This document shows positions 8,311 to 21,028 of a stretch of 64,000 bases of DNA, one piece after another (position 1 is the stretch's first letter; each line of letters opens with the position of its first letter). The stretch covers positions 1,086,001-1,150,000 of the forward strand of contig NZ_CP053746.1 in the NCBI RefSeq assembly GCF_013201545.1. The letters are read 5' to 3'. The DNA is from Pseudomonas graminis (GTDB lineage Bacteria; Pseudomonadota; Gammaproteobacteria; Pseudomonadales; Pseudomonadaceae). The notes beneath the pieces were generated by a model. That model worked only from the letters and a program-made list of their open reading frames with translations, did no database searches and was not told the DNA's origin. Both the position numbers and the translations under genes were made by a program.

Positions 8311-8889
8311 ATGCGTCGTTTGCTGCTCGCCCTGCCCTTCGCCTTGATGCCCCTCGCCGCTGCTCAAGCGGCCGATGAACATGACCACGATCATGAGCAC
8401 GGCAGTCTCGGCGCGCATGTGCACGGTGTCGCGCGGCTGGATATGGCGCTGGACGGTCGCACGCTGGAACTGGAACTCGACACCCCGGCCATGAACATCG
8501 TCGGCTTCGAGCACCCGGCAACCACCGCCGCCGACAAGATGACCCTGGCCCTGGCGAAGGAAACGCTGCTCAAGCCCCACGCGCTGTTCAGTCTCCCGGA
8601 AGGCGCCGGGTGCACCGCCACCAAACAGCGTGTGGAAAGCACGCTGTTCGGCGACAAGGATGACGACGATCACGACCACGCCGATGGCGACGCCGCTGAA
8701 CACGAGCACAGCGAAATTCACGGCCACTATCAATTCACCTGCAGCGCGCCGAATGTGCTCAACAAGCTTGATCTGACCCAACTGTTCAAAAGCTTCCCGG
8801 CCACCCAGACCATTCAGGTGCAACTGGTGACACCGAAACGCCAAATGGGCGCTGAAGTGCGTCCGAGCAATCCGGTGGTCAAATTTTAA
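8311..8889 (+). CDS. DUF2796 histidine-rich periplasmic protein
   Basis: A 192-residue exported protein. The signal peptide (MRRLLLALPFALMPLAAAQA) is followed at once by the metal-binding-like run ADEHDHDHEHGSLGAHVHG, and a second His/Asp-rich loop (DKDDDDHDHADGD, EHEHSEIHGHY) lies near residue 115-140. The conserved DUF2796 core includes GVARLDMALDGRTLELELDTPA. It is the first gene of a four-gene operon with an ABC ATPase, a permease and a DUF3299 protein. A periplasmic zinc-binding role fits the sequence, the Zur-like dyad upstream and the orthologous operon; the exact function is unknown. Confidence 0.85.
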   Translation: MRRLLLALPFALMPLAAAQAADEHDHDHEHGSLGAHVHGVARLDMALDGRTLELELDTPAMNIVGFEHPATTAADKMTLALAKETLLKPHALFSLPEGAGCTATKQRVESTLFGDKDDDDHDHADGDAAEHEHSEIHGHYQFTCSAPNVLNKLDLTQLFKSFPATQTIQVQLVTPKRQMGAEVRPSNPVVKF

Positions 8890-8946
8890 TCAGCACCATT
8901 TCTTCAACGGCCGGGCTTCCCGGTCGATCACTTTTCAGACGCACGT

Positions 8947-9663
8947 GTGGTCATGACTCAAGCGCTCATTGAACTGTCCGAACTCGGCTTCAGCTGGCCG
9001 GGGCATCCGCAGCTGCTGGACATTCCGGCGTTTCGCCTCGATGCCGGCGAAACCCTGTTTCTCAAAGGCCCCAGCGGCAGCGGTAAAACCACGCTGCTGG
9101 GTCTGCTGGGCGGTGTGCAGCGCCCGAGTCGGGGCAGCGTTCGCCTGCTCGGTCAGGAGCTGACGCAGCTCTCGGCCGGGGCGCGGGACCGCTTTCGTGT
9201 CGATCACACGGGCTACATCTTTCAGCAGTTCAACCTGCTGCCGTTTTTGTCGGTGCGCGAGAACGTCGAGCTGCCGTGCCGCTTTTCCAGATTACGCACG
9301 CAGCGGGCAACGCAACGCCACGGCAGCGTCGACAAAGCGGCTGAAAGCCTGCTCGCTCACCTGGGCTTGAAAGACCCTGAAATGCTCAGCCGCCGCGCCG
9401 ACTCGCTGTCCATCGGTCAGCAGCAGCGCGTCGCTGCCGCTCGCGCCCTGATCGGCCAGCCGGAACTGGTCATCGCCGACGAACCCACGTCGGCGCTGGA
9501 TGCCGACGCCAGGGAAGCGTTCATCCAGTTGCTGTTCGCCGAATGCCGCGAGGCCGGCGCCAGCCTGTTGTTCGTCAGCCACGATCAGAGCCTGGCGCCG
9601 CTGTTCGATCGCAACCTGTCGCTGGCCGAACTCAATCGCGCCGCCGTCGCTGCAGAGGTTTGA
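8947..9663 (+). CDS. ABC transporter ATP-binding protein (LolD/MacB-like)
   Basis: ATPase subunit of an ABC system, 238 residues. Walker A is GPSGSGKTT (about residues 40-48), the Q-loop region reads YIFQQFNLLPFLSV, the signature is LSIGQQQRVAAARAL, and Walker B is LVIADEPTSALD, followed by the switch His in LLFVSHD. The Q-loop and spacing place it in the LolD/MacB group that partners FtsX-type permeases. The start is either the GTG at 8947 or the ATG at 8953. The stop is one base before the permease start, so the two are surely coexpressed. Cargo is unknown; context suggests envelope zinc homeostasis. Confidence 0.9.
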   Translation: MVMTQALIELSELGFSWPGHPQLLDIPAFRLDAGETLFLKGPSGSGKTTLLGLLGGVQRPSRGSVRLLGQELTQLSAGARDRFRVDHTGYIFQQFNLLPFLSVRENVELPCRFSRLRTQRATQRHGSVDKAAESLLAHLGLKDPEMLSRRADSLSIGQQQRVAAARALIGQPELVIADEPTSALDADAREAFIQLLFAECREAGASLLFVSHDQSLAPLFDRNLSLAELNRAAVAAEV

Positions 9664-9664
9664 G

Positions 9665-10930
9665 ATGTATCTTCTTCGTCTGGCGCTGGCCAGCCTCGCC
9701 AACCGCCGCTTCACTGCCTTCCTCACCGCGTTCGCCATCGCCCTCTCCGTGTGCCTGCTGCTGGCGGTCGAACGGGTGCGCACCGAAGCGCGCGCGAGTT
9801 TCGCCAGCACCATCAGCGGGACGGACCTGATCGTCGGCGCGCGCTCGGGGTCGGTCAACCTGCTGCTGTATTCGGTGTTTCGCATCGGCAACGCCACCAA
9901 CAACATTCGCTGGGACAGCTTCGAACACTTCGCCAACAGCAAACAGGTGAAGTGGGCGATCCCGATTTCCCTCGGCGACAGCCATCGCGGCTATCGCGTG
10001 ATGGGCACCAACGAATCGTATTTCGAGCATTATCAGTACGGTCGTCAGCAACACCTGGAGCTGGCCGACGGCCGGCCGTTCGCCACCGACCCGTTCGAAG
10101 TGGTGCTCGGCGCGGAAGTGGCCGACGCGCTGCATTACAAGCTCGGTGACAAGCTGGTGCTGGCCCACGGCGTCGCAACGGTGAGTCTGGTCAAGCATGA
10201 CGACAAGCCGTTCACCGTCGTAGGCATTCTCAAACGCACCGGCACGCCGGTGGACCGCACGTTGCACATTAGCCTCGGCGGTATGGAAGCGATTCACATC
10301 GACTGGCACAACGGCGTGCCCGCCCAAGGCGCCGGGCGTATCAGCGCCGACCAGGCACGCAACATGGACCTCACGCCCACCGCCATCACCGCCTTCATGC
10401 TTGGGCTGAACAGCAAGATCGCGACCTTTGCGGTGCAGCGCGACATCAACGGGTTCCGGGGCGAGCCGATGCTGGCGATCCTCCCTGGGGTGGCGTTGCA
10501 GGAGCTGTGGAGCCTCATGGGTACGGCTGAAAAAGCGCTGTTCGTGATTTCGCTGTTTGTCGTACTGACCGGGCTGATCGGCATGCTGACGGCGATTCTC
10601 ACCAGCCTCAACGAGCGGCGTCGGGAGATGGCGATTCTGCGCTCGGTGGGGGCACGGCCTTGGCACATCGCCAGTCTGCTGGTGCTGGAAGCCTTCGCCC
10701 TGGCGCTGGGAGGTTCGGTTTGCGGGCTGGCGCTGCTTTACATCGGCATCGCCTCCGCGCAGGGTTACGTGCAGGCCAATTACGGTTTGTATCTGCCGCT
10801 GTCGCTGCCCAGCACGTACGAGTGGACGCTGCTGGCAGGCATTCTCGGCGCTGCCGTATTGATGGGGACCGTGCCCGCGTGGCGTGCCTATCGCCAGTCG
10901 CTGGCAGACGGGTTGTCGATTCGTTTATGA
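9665..10930 (+). CDS. ABC transporter permease, FtsX/MacB family
   Basis: A 421-residue inner-membrane permease. One transmembrane helix lies near the N-terminus (FTAFLTAFAIALSVCLLLAV), followed by a large periplasmic domain (about residues 45-275, TISGTDLIVGARSGSVNLLLYSV) and a C-terminal FtsX domain with three helices (LFVISLFVVLTGLIGMLTAI, ILRSVGARPWHIASLLVLEA, GILGAAVLMGTVPAWRAY). The ATG at 9665-9667 directly follows the ATPase stop; a longer frame inside the ATPase gene is rejected. It belongs to the same operon as the His-rich DUF2796 and DUF3299 proteins. Such MacB-like units usually act on periplasmic or envelope substrates rather than import. Confidence 0.9.
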   Translation: MYLLRLALASLANRRFTAFLTAFAIALSVCLLLAVERVRTEARASFASTISGTDLIVGARSGSVNLLLYSVFRIGNATNNIRWDSFEHFANSKQVKWAIPISLGDSHRGYRVMGTNESYFEHYQYGRQQHLELADGRPFATDPFEVVLGAEVADALHYKLGDKLVLAHGVATVSLVKHDDKPFTVVGILKRTGTPVDRTLHISLGGMEAIHIDWHNGVPAQGAGRISADQARNMDLTPTAITAFMLGLNSKIATFAVQRDINGFRGEPMLAILPGVALQELWSLMGTAEKALFVISLFVVLTGLIGMLTAILTSLNERRREMAILRSVGARPWHIASLLVLEAFALALGGSVCGLALLYIGIASAQGYVQANYGLYLPLSLPSTYEWTLLAGILGAAVLMGTVPAWRAYRQSLADGLSIRL

Positions 10931-10940
10931 GGTCGTTGTG

Positions 10941-11465
10941 ATGCGGATGGGTTGGATGCTGTTGATGATGCTCGTCGCGACGCCGTTGTGGGCGCAGGAC
11001 CTGCGCGTGCTGACGTGGCAGGAGATGATCCCGCCCGACGCGCCGCCGGTGAAGCTGATCACCACGCCGATGCACAATCTGTCGAGCTTGGCGGATACAC
11101 TGTCAGTCGAGTCCGCGCCCGCCGCCCATCAACTGGCGCCCCACGCGCCGGTGGTCAAGTCGCTGGACGGCCAGCAAGTGCGGCTGCCGGGTTACATCGT
11201 GCCGCTGGAAGTCAGCGAGGAAGGCCGGGTGACCGAGTTTCTGCTGGTGCCCTACTTCGGTGCCTGCATCCACGTGCCACCGCCGCCGCCGAATCAAATC
11301 GTCCACGTGACCAGCGAATTGGGCGTCAAGGTGGATGAGCTGTACCAACCCTACTGGATCGAAGGCCCGATGCAGGTTAAACCGTCGACCAGCGAGTTGG
11401 CCGATGCCGGTTACCAGATGGAAGCAGACAAGATTCTGGTCTACGAAATGCCGGATGAGCAGTAA
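10941..11465 (+). CDS. DUF3299 exported protein
   Basis: A 174-residue protein with an N-terminal signal peptide (MRMGWMLLMMLVATPLWAQ). The DUF3299 core shows VRLPGYIVPLEV, VTEFLLVPYFGACIHVPPPPPNQIVHV and PYWIEGPMQV. It is the last gene of the DUF2796-ABC-DUF3299 operon, ten bases after the permease. The ATG at 10941 is the start that gives a clean signal peptide. Its biochemical function is not known. It is predicted to be periplasmic and probably belongs to the same zinc-responsive function as its neighbours; that is inference from context. Confidence 0.85.
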   Translation: MRMGWMLLMMLVATPLWAQDLRVLTWQEMIPPDAPPVKLITTPMHNLSSLADTLSVESAPAAHQLAPHAPVVKSLDGQQVRLPGYIVPLEVSEEGRVTEFLLVPYFGACIHVPPPPPNQIVHVTSELGVKVDELYQPYWIEGPMQVKPSTSELADAGYQMEADKILVYEMPDEQ

Positions 11466-11508
11466 GGGTCGTTAGCAGGAGGCGCATTGACGGACACGCG
11501 CAGTCCTC

Positions 11509-11603
11509 GTGGGAGCGAGCTTGCTCGCGAAGGGGACAAGACAACCGCTGCACTTCTAGCGCCTGGACCGCCGTCTTCGTGAGCAAGCTCACTCCCACAA
11601 AGG
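11509..11603. repeat. REP inverted pair of the GAGCAAGCTC type
   Basis: GTGGGAGCGAGCTTGCTCGC (11509-11528) and the inverse GTGAGCAAGCTCACTCCCAC (about 11579-11598) face each other across about 50 bases. The stem sequence differs from the CCGGCT-type copies at 7601-7759. The pair follows the DUF3299 stop codon by about 45 bases. Confidence 0.85.
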
Positions 11604-11666
11604 CTATGTTTACGCCGACACGGGCGTCGACCCTTCTATCATGGGCCGCCTTAATTAACGTTTTCA

Positions 11667-11680
11667 TTGAGCCAGGTCAA
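11667..11680 (+). promoter_or_regulatory. Possible Anr/FNR-type box upstream of oprG
   Basis: TTGAGCCAGGTCAA resembles the Anr consensus TTGAT-N4-ATCAA with one mismatch in each half. It lies about 62 bases before the porin start codon. OprG in P. aeruginosa is induced without oxygen through Anr. The sequence alone is only suggestive. Confidence 0.35.
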
Positions 11681-11742
11681 AAACCGCGAACTAGACGCTT
11701 CGTAACATAGGGCATAACTTTTTACGCCCTTACGGAGCCCCC

Positions 11743-12429
11743 ATGCACAAGTCCCTGCTCAGCGTGCCCCTGCTCGCGCTTGCACTCGGTGTCCCCCTCG
11801 CTGCTCACGCCCACCAGGCCGGTGATTTTATTATTCGCGCCGGTGCCGCCACCACAGCGCCCAACGAAGAAAGCGGAAACCTGAAGCTGGACGGCACCAA
11901 AGTCCCGGGCACCAAAGCGACGCTGGACAGCGACACTCAACTGGGCCTGGCCTTCGCCTACATGCTCACCGATCACGTGGGCCTTGAGCTGCTGGCGGCA
12001 ACGCCCTTCCAGCACACAGTCGCCGTCAAAGGCCTGGGGCCGGGTCTGGATGGCAAGCTGGCGGACGTGAAACAGCTGCCGCCTACCCTGTCGCTGCAGT
12101 ACTACCCGATGGACGCGACGTCGAAATTCCAGCCCTATGCCGGTGTCGGCGTGAACTACACCTGGTTCTACGACGAAAACCTGAGCAGCGAACGCAAGGG
12201 CCAGGGCATGAACAACCTGCACATCAAGAACTCCTGGGGCTGGGCCGGACAGATCGGCGCGGACTACATGCTGACGGACAAGATTATGGTCAACGCCGCC
12301 GTCTGGTACGTGGACATCGACACCCAAGCCACGCTGGACGGCCCGTCTGCACTGGGTGTCGGCCGGACCAAAGTGAACGTGGACGTCGATCCGTGGGTGT
12401 ACATGGTCGGCGTGGGCTACAAGTTCTAA
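11743..12429 (+). CDS. oprG: Outer-membrane protein OprG/OmpW family
   Basis: An eight-stranded outer-membrane beta-barrel of 228 residues. A signal peptide (MHKSLLSVPLLALALGVPLAAHA) precedes the mature start HQAGDFIIRAG. OmpW signatures include LGLAFAYMLTDHVGLELLAATPFQH, LPPTLSLQYYPM, PYAGVGVNYTWFYDE and the final strand ending in aromatic Phe (MVGVGYKF), as needed for BAM insertion. OmpW-type barrels pass small hydrophobic molecules. Its position next to the ABC operon and the two epimerase-like genes matches the oprG locus of P. aeruginosa, so that symbol is offered. Followed by a bidirectional terminator. Confidence 0.9.
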   Translation: MHKSLLSVPLLALALGVPLAAHAHQAGDFIIRAGAATTAPNEESGNLKLDGTKVPGTKATLDSDTQLGLAFAYMLTDHVGLELLAATPFQHTVAVKGLGPGLDGKLADVKQLPPTLSLQYYPMDATSKFQPYAGVGVNYTWFYDENLSSERKGQGMNNLHIKNSWGWAGQIGADYMLTDKIMVNAAVWYVDIDTQATLDGPSALGVGRTKVNVDVDPWVYMVGVGYKF

Positions 12430-12471
12430 GCGCTTGAAGTTCGAAGCGCTTGCGCCCGAACGAGCATGCAC

Positions 12472-12499
12472 AAAAAAGGCACCTCCTCGGTGCCTTTTT
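12472..12499. terminator. Bidirectional terminator between oprG and the epimerase gene
   Basis: AAAAAAGGCACC, a TCCTC loop and GGTGCCTTTTTG form a strong stem with A-run and T-run flanks. It serves the plus-strand porin gene and the converging minus-strand epimerase gene. Confidence 0.9.
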
Positions 12500-12511
12500 G
12501 CTGCGCGGGAT

Positions 12512-13441
12512 TCAACGCCCCAGCAGTCGCGCCAGCCCGACCTTCAGCGGCGTCGGCTCAGGCACTTCAAAGCGCTCAAGCAAACGCTGATTGCTCGCCC
12601 GGGAATGCTTGATGTCCCCTGATCGCGCCGGCAGGTAACTCACCGGCGGCAGATCGCCGACCACCTCGGCAAGGGCTCCCAGCAATTCATTCAGCGAGGT
12701 GGTGGCGTTCAGGCCGACATTGACCGCGCCCTCTGCCACCGTCGGCATCTCGATCCCCTGCACGACCAGATCAACCAGGTCCTCGACGTAGAAGAAGTCG
12801 CGAGTCTGCTCGCCGTCACCGAAGACGGCAATCGGCAGGCCGTTTACCGCACGCTCCGCGAAGATGCTGATCACGCCGGAGTACGGCGATGAAGGATCCT
12901 GGCGCGGGCCGAAGATGTTGAAGAAGCGGAATACGACAGGCTCGAAGCCGTGCTGACGGCGATAGAAATCGAAGTAGTGCTCACCGGCTAATTTGTCCGA
13001 CGCATACGGGGTCAGCGGTGCTTTGGGGGTGTCTTCGGTGATGGCCTCACCTTCGCCGTTGTTGCCGTACACCGCAGCGCTTGAAGCAAACACCACGCGT
13101 TTGATACCGGCCTGGCGCATGGCTTCGCAGACATTCAGCGTGCCGATGAAATTGCTCTGGTGCGTTTTCACCGGATCATCCACCGAGGCCTGCACCGACG
13201 CGACGGCAGCCAGATGCGCAACGGCCTGACAACCCACCGCCGCCCGGGCCACCAGCGCGGCATCGGCGACATCACCTTCGATCAACTCCACGCGTGGGTT
13301 GTCCAGCGGCAGGTTGCTGCGTTTGCCAGTGGACAGGTCGTCGAGGATGCGCACGGCGTAGCCTTTGGCGAGCAGCGCGTCGGTCAGGTGCGAACCGATG
13401 AAACCGGCGCCGCCGGTGATGAGGACAGGAGCATCAGACAT
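12512..13441 (-). CDS. NAD-dependent epimerase/dehydratase (GalE/WbpP-like)
   Basis: An extended short-chain dehydrogenase of 309 residues acting on a nucleotide sugar. The cofactor loop is LITGGAGFIGSHL (from residue 7), and DDLSTGKRSNL follows the second strand. The catalytic Ser region is FASSAAVYGN and the YxxxK motif is YASDKLAGE. FNIFGPRQDPSSPYSGVISIF is typical of UDP-hexose 4-epimerases. The ATG at 13439-13441 begins at the family start; the frame continues open upstream but that stretch belongs to the neighbour. It overlaps the stop of the RmlD-like gene by eight bases. The substrate is unknown, and no other polysaccharide genes are nearby. Confidence 0.9.
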   Translation of the reverse strand: MSDAPVLITGGAGFIGSHLTDALLAKGYAVRILDDLSTGKRSNLPLDNPRVELIEGDVADAALVARAAVGCQAVAHLAAVASVQASVDDPVKTHQSNFIGTLNVCEAMRQAGIKRVVFASSAAVYGNNGEGEAITEDTPKAPLTPYASDKLAGEHYFDFYRRQHGFEPVVFRFFNIFGPRQDPSSPYSGVISIFAERAVNGLPIAVFGDGEQTRDFFYVEDLVDLVVQGIEMPTVAEGAVNVGLNATTSLNELLGALAEVVGDLPPVSYLPARSGDIKHSRASNQRLLERFEVPEPTPLKVGLARLLGR

Positions 13442-14318
13442 GGCGGTAATAGCGGTCCAGTAGGTTGGGCAAGCCAGCACGCCAGGCGCGTGGCTTGATA
13501 CCGAAAGTGTGGAGGATTTTCTTGCAGGCGAGCACGGCGTTCTGCGGCTCTTCGGCGGCATCCGGACGCGCGGCGTGGGCTTGCGCAGTCGGCGTTTCGA
13601 TCGCCAGCGGGCGCAGCAGACGGGCTTCGGTCAACACGGCCTGACCAAACGCCAGTGGCGTGGTCGCTTCGTGGCCGGCGTAGTGGTAAGTGCCCCACAG
13701 CGGCGCGGCGCAATCAAGCTGCTTGAGCACCGAAATGATCACTCTTGCGGCATCGTCGACCGGGGTCGGATTGCCCCGACGGTCGTCCGCCAGCAGCAAT
13801 TCACCGGGTGATTCGGCGCGGCTGAGAAAGCGCCCGAGTACGCCTTCGGCGCTGTCGTCGAGCAACCAGCCGAAACGCAGCAGCACATGCTGCGGGCAGG
13901 TGGCGCGCACGCTTTGCTCGATGCGCCATAAAGCCTGGCCACGGGAACCCAGCGGCACGGGCTCGTCTTTCTCGCTGTAAGCCGTCGCCCGCGAACCGTC
14001 GAACACGCGGTAGCTGGACGGCTGAACGAGGACGATGTTGTGGTGCTGGCACAGTTCGGCGAGACGCTCGACGGAGCGTTCCTGATTATCCAGCCTGTCA
14101 GCGCTTACCCGCTCCGCCTGAAACCAGTCGAAGTAATAAGCGAGATTGATCAAGGCATCCGGGCGGGTGTCATCGAGCAGTTGCGTCAGGCTTGCCGCAT
14201 CCCAACCGTCTTGCGGTGGACGCGGCGCGAGGAATCCAATGTTCTCCTCGGCACCCAGACGAATCAACGCCTGCCCGAGGGCATTCCCGCCGCCCAGTAG
14301 CATAAGGCGCATTCGCAT
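13434..14318 (-). CDS. RmlD-like sugar-nucleotide-binding protein without the YxxxK motif
   Basis: A 294-residue protein with the Rossmann fold of RmlD-type dTDP-4-dehydrorhamnose reductases: LMLLGGGNALGQALIRLG at the N-terminus, PDALINLAYYFDWFQ and VLVQPSSYRVFDG in the middle, and VLLRFGWLLDD later. Where the family has the catalytic YxxxK the sequence is GSRGQALWRIE, so reductase activity is doubtful. The start at 14316-14318 (MRMRLMLLGG) or the internal ATG two codons later gives the usual N-terminus. It is translationally coupled to the epimerase gene by an eight-base overlap; the pair is probably one functional unit of unknown role. Confidence 0.8.
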   Translation of the reverse strand: MRMRLMLLGGGNALGQALIRLGAEENIGFLAPRPPQDGWDAASLTQLLDDTRPDALINLAYYFDWFQAERVSADRLDNQERSVERLAELCQHHNIVLVQPSSYRVFDGSRATAYSEKDEPVPLGSRGQALWRIEQSVRATCPQHVLLRFGWLLDDSAEGVLGRFLSRAESPGELLLADDRRGNPTPVDDAARVIISVLKQLDCAAPLWGTYHYAGHEATTPLAFGQAVLTEARLLRPLAIETPTAQAHAARPDAAEEPQNAVLACKKILHTFGIKPRAWRAGLPNLLDRYYRHV

Positions 14319-14509
14319 AGAGTCAGCAGGCTCAGTCTTCAGGTCGATTAAAAATAGGTGAAAAACGTCCGCAAACATAACACGTCGACGGGCAAGTCCC
14401 AACAGCCTCGGGCGCGCCGGACTGCGTGAAGCTGCTGAGGCGCGCCGCCGATCACTCGGCCCGGTATCTGCCTCTTGCATCTGCCTTCCTGCGCCCGCAT
14501 TAATTAGCG

Positions 14510-18823
<4,314 letters not shown>

Positions 18824-18826
18824 GCG

Positions 18827-18864
18827 CAGCCGAGTGGGGCGTGTTACGACGCTCGACTCGGCTG
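18827..18864. terminator. Hairpin between converging lhr and mscS-type genes
   Basis: CAGCCGAGT and ACTCGGCTG (nine-base arms) enclose a further GCGT-GTTACG-ACGC stem, just after the lhr stop and before the stop of the converging channel gene. T-runs are lacking, so termination is likely but not proven. Confidence 0.45.
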
Positions 18865-18874
18865 TGGCCCGATC

Positions 18875-21028
18875 TCAGGCAGGGCTTTCTGACCCGTCCT
18901 TGTTCACCACCGAGGTCTTGCCGGGCAGCGCTTGTTGCTCGGCGCCCTCTTCCCCTTCAGGTGCCTGACGATTGTGCGGGCTCATCACCAGTTGTGGATA
19001 AGTTTGGGCGAAGCGCACCTCCGCCGACTTATCCACAAGTCGCTTGAGTCGATCGTTGAACGCCCGACTGACTGCATACTGCCCGCCCGATGACGTACGG
19101 AACTGCGCCGTGATCACAATGCCGTTCATGTCCATGCGGTCCAGCCCGAACACTTCTAGCGGCCCCTGCAGTTTGCTCGCCAGTAGCAGATCATCGCTGA
19201 TCGACTGGCCCGCTTCACGAATCAGCGAGGTCGCCGCGTCTACGTCCGTGTCGTAGGTGAACTGGAACGAGAAGAACGCGTAGGCGAATTGCCGGGACTG
19301 GTTGGTGACGGCCTTGATCTGCCCGAACGGCACCGAATGCACGAAGCCCTTACCGTCGCGCAGACGCAGGGTGCGGATGGTCAGGCTCTCGACCGTACCG
19401 GCGTGGCCTGAATCCAGCACCACCCAGTCGCCGATGGAGATGGTGTCCTCGATGATGATGAACAGCCCGGTAATGACGTCCTGCACCAACTGCTGCGAAC
19501 CGAAACCGATCGCCAGACCGACCACCCCGGCACCGGCCAGCAGCGGCGCGACGTTGATGCCCAGATTGGCCATGGTCGTGATGGTGCAGATCACCACCAG
19601 GATGATCTTCATCGCGTTGCGCAGCAGCGGCAGAATGGTCTTAACCCGCGTGCTCGGCTGACGCCCGGAACGTCCGTTGGCCGGAGGCTTCAGGGCTTCC
19701 TGAATGGCCGTGTCCATCACCACCCACAGCAGCCAGGTCACCAGCAAAATCAAACCGATGCTGCTCAGCGAATCGCTGATCACCTTGCCCAGTGCATTGC
19801 GTTGGGCGAATTCGAGCAGCGAAAAACCCCAGATTCGCCCCAGCAGCTCGATGAAGCCGATCGCCAGCGCAATACGCATGACCGCGTGCAACAGGCTCAG
19901 CAAACGCTCCTTGTAAACACTGTTGGTTCGCACCTCGGTGGGCTTGAACATGTGCTGAAACAAGGTGCTGAGAAACACCGCACCAATCAACAACACCGTC
20001 GTCAGCAACGCACAACGCAGGGCTTCCTGACTGCCTTCGCCGGCGCCGATGAGATTCACGGCCGAGACCAGAATCATCAGCAGAATCGGCAAATGCCACA
20101 GGCTGGAGAAGATCTTCAGCGTCTGTTGCACCGCGGGCCGCGCCAGCCGGGCGCCGAGGGAACGGTTGCGGATCAGATGCGCGATCGGCCGACGCATGCG
20201 GATGACGACCATGCCAAACATGACCGACGCCATCAGCCCGGTGAACGCGGCGATGCTGGTGGTCACGTTGCCGCCGAACAGCCGGGCAATCTGCGGACTG
20301 GTCAGCGCGTCGCTCAACGCCGCGAGAAAGCCGATGATGAACAACGGGTGCGGCGCGTAGTGACGAATGATGCGCACCGCTGGCCGTTTGTGGCCCGAAT
20401 TGAACAGCACGATCAGCGACAACAGCACGGATGTGGAGAAAATCCCGCTGCTGGTCGAGTACGCCAGACACAGCGCCAGCGCGCGCCCCACCGAGGTCGG
20501 CATGAAGTGACTGACGTAGAGCGTCAGCGGCAGGCAGATCAGCGCCGGCACCATGTACGGCAACACATAGCCCAGCACCCCGACCACGCGATCGCGGCGA
20601 ATCAGGAACCGATGCCGTGATAACCGAGTGACGAGAAACGCGCCGATGCGGTTGAGCAGCAGGAACGCGCCCGCCCACACCAGGGACAGCATCACGAAAT
20701 CGCCGGCGATCCGCCACGCTGAGCGCGACTGCGGTTTGTTGACCAGCGCGTCGATCTCGTCAGCGGCTCGGTCGGCGCGCAGGCGCCAGGAGTCGAGCAA
20801 GTGGCCATCTACATCGAGCTTGTCTTGCACGCTGTCGATGCTGGAACTGATGGCGCCGAGCAATCCGCCTTTGACCAAAATCTCCGCTTTGGCAGGATCC
20901 TCTGGCGCCGGGTCGGCAGGTGCGGCAGCGGGAGCAGTGGCAGCGGCGGGGGCGTCGGCGGCTTGAACATTGACGCTGAAAACGCTCAACAGCAGGCACA
21001 GCAACAGAAAGGGTTTGAAATTCGGCAA
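18875..21028 (-). CDS. Mechanosensitive ion channel, MscS/MscM family
   Basis: A large MscS-family channel. The preferred start is a TTG at 21026-21028, giving MPNFKPFLLLCLLLSVFSVNVQA, a clean signal peptide, with GAAGGAG 11 bases upstream; another TTG at 21101-21103 would add 25 residues. The mature protein has a periplasmic segment (about residues 25-110), many transmembrane helices, and the MscS core: GAGVVGLAIGFGSQQLVQDVITGLFIIIEDTISIGDWV, i.e. the pore-lining helix and beta domain. The C-terminal cytoplasmic tail ends in KDGSESPA. It relieves turgor after hypo-osmotic shock. Minus strand, converging on lhr and diverging from the ydeP-like gene. Confidence 0.88.
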   Translation of the reverse strand: MPNFKPFLLLCLLLSVFSVNVQAADAPAAATAPAAAPADPAPEDPAKAEILVKGGLLGAISSSIDSVQDKLDVDGHLLDSWRLRADRAADEIDALVNKPQSRSAWRIAGDFVMLSLVWAGAFLLLNRIGAFLVTRLSRHRFLIRRDRVVGVLGYVLPYMVPALICLPLTLYVSHFMPTSVGRALALCLAYSTSSGIFSTSVLLSLIVLFNSGHKRPAVRIIRHYAPHPLFIIGFLAALSDALTSPQIARLFGGNVTTSIAAFTGLMASVMFGMVVIRMRRPIAHLIRNRSLGARLARPAVQQTLKIFSSLWHLPILLMILVSAVNLIGAGEGSQEALRCALLTTVLLIGAVFLSTLFQHMFKPTEVRTNSVYKERLLSLLHAVMRIALAIGFIELLGRIWGFSLLEFAQRNALGKVISDSLSSIGLILLVTWLLWVVMDTAIQEALKPPANGRSGRQPSTRVKTILPLLRNAMKIILVVICTITTMANLGINVAPLLAGAGVVGLAIGFGSQQLVQDVITGLFIIIEDTISIGDWVVLDSGHAGTVESLTIRTLRLRDGKGFVHSVPFGQIKAVTNQSRQFAYAFFSFQFTYDTDVDAATSLIREAGQSISDDLLLASKLQGPLEVFGLDRMDMNGIVITAQFRTSSGGQYAVSRAFNDRLKRLVDKSAEVRFAQTYPQLVMSPHNRQAPEGEEGAEQQALPGKTSVVNKDGSESPA

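Noticed and set aside
11667..11680. CRP/Vfr site upstream of oprG
   Set aside because: The halves read TTGA, not TGTGA, so an FNR/Anr-type reading fits better.
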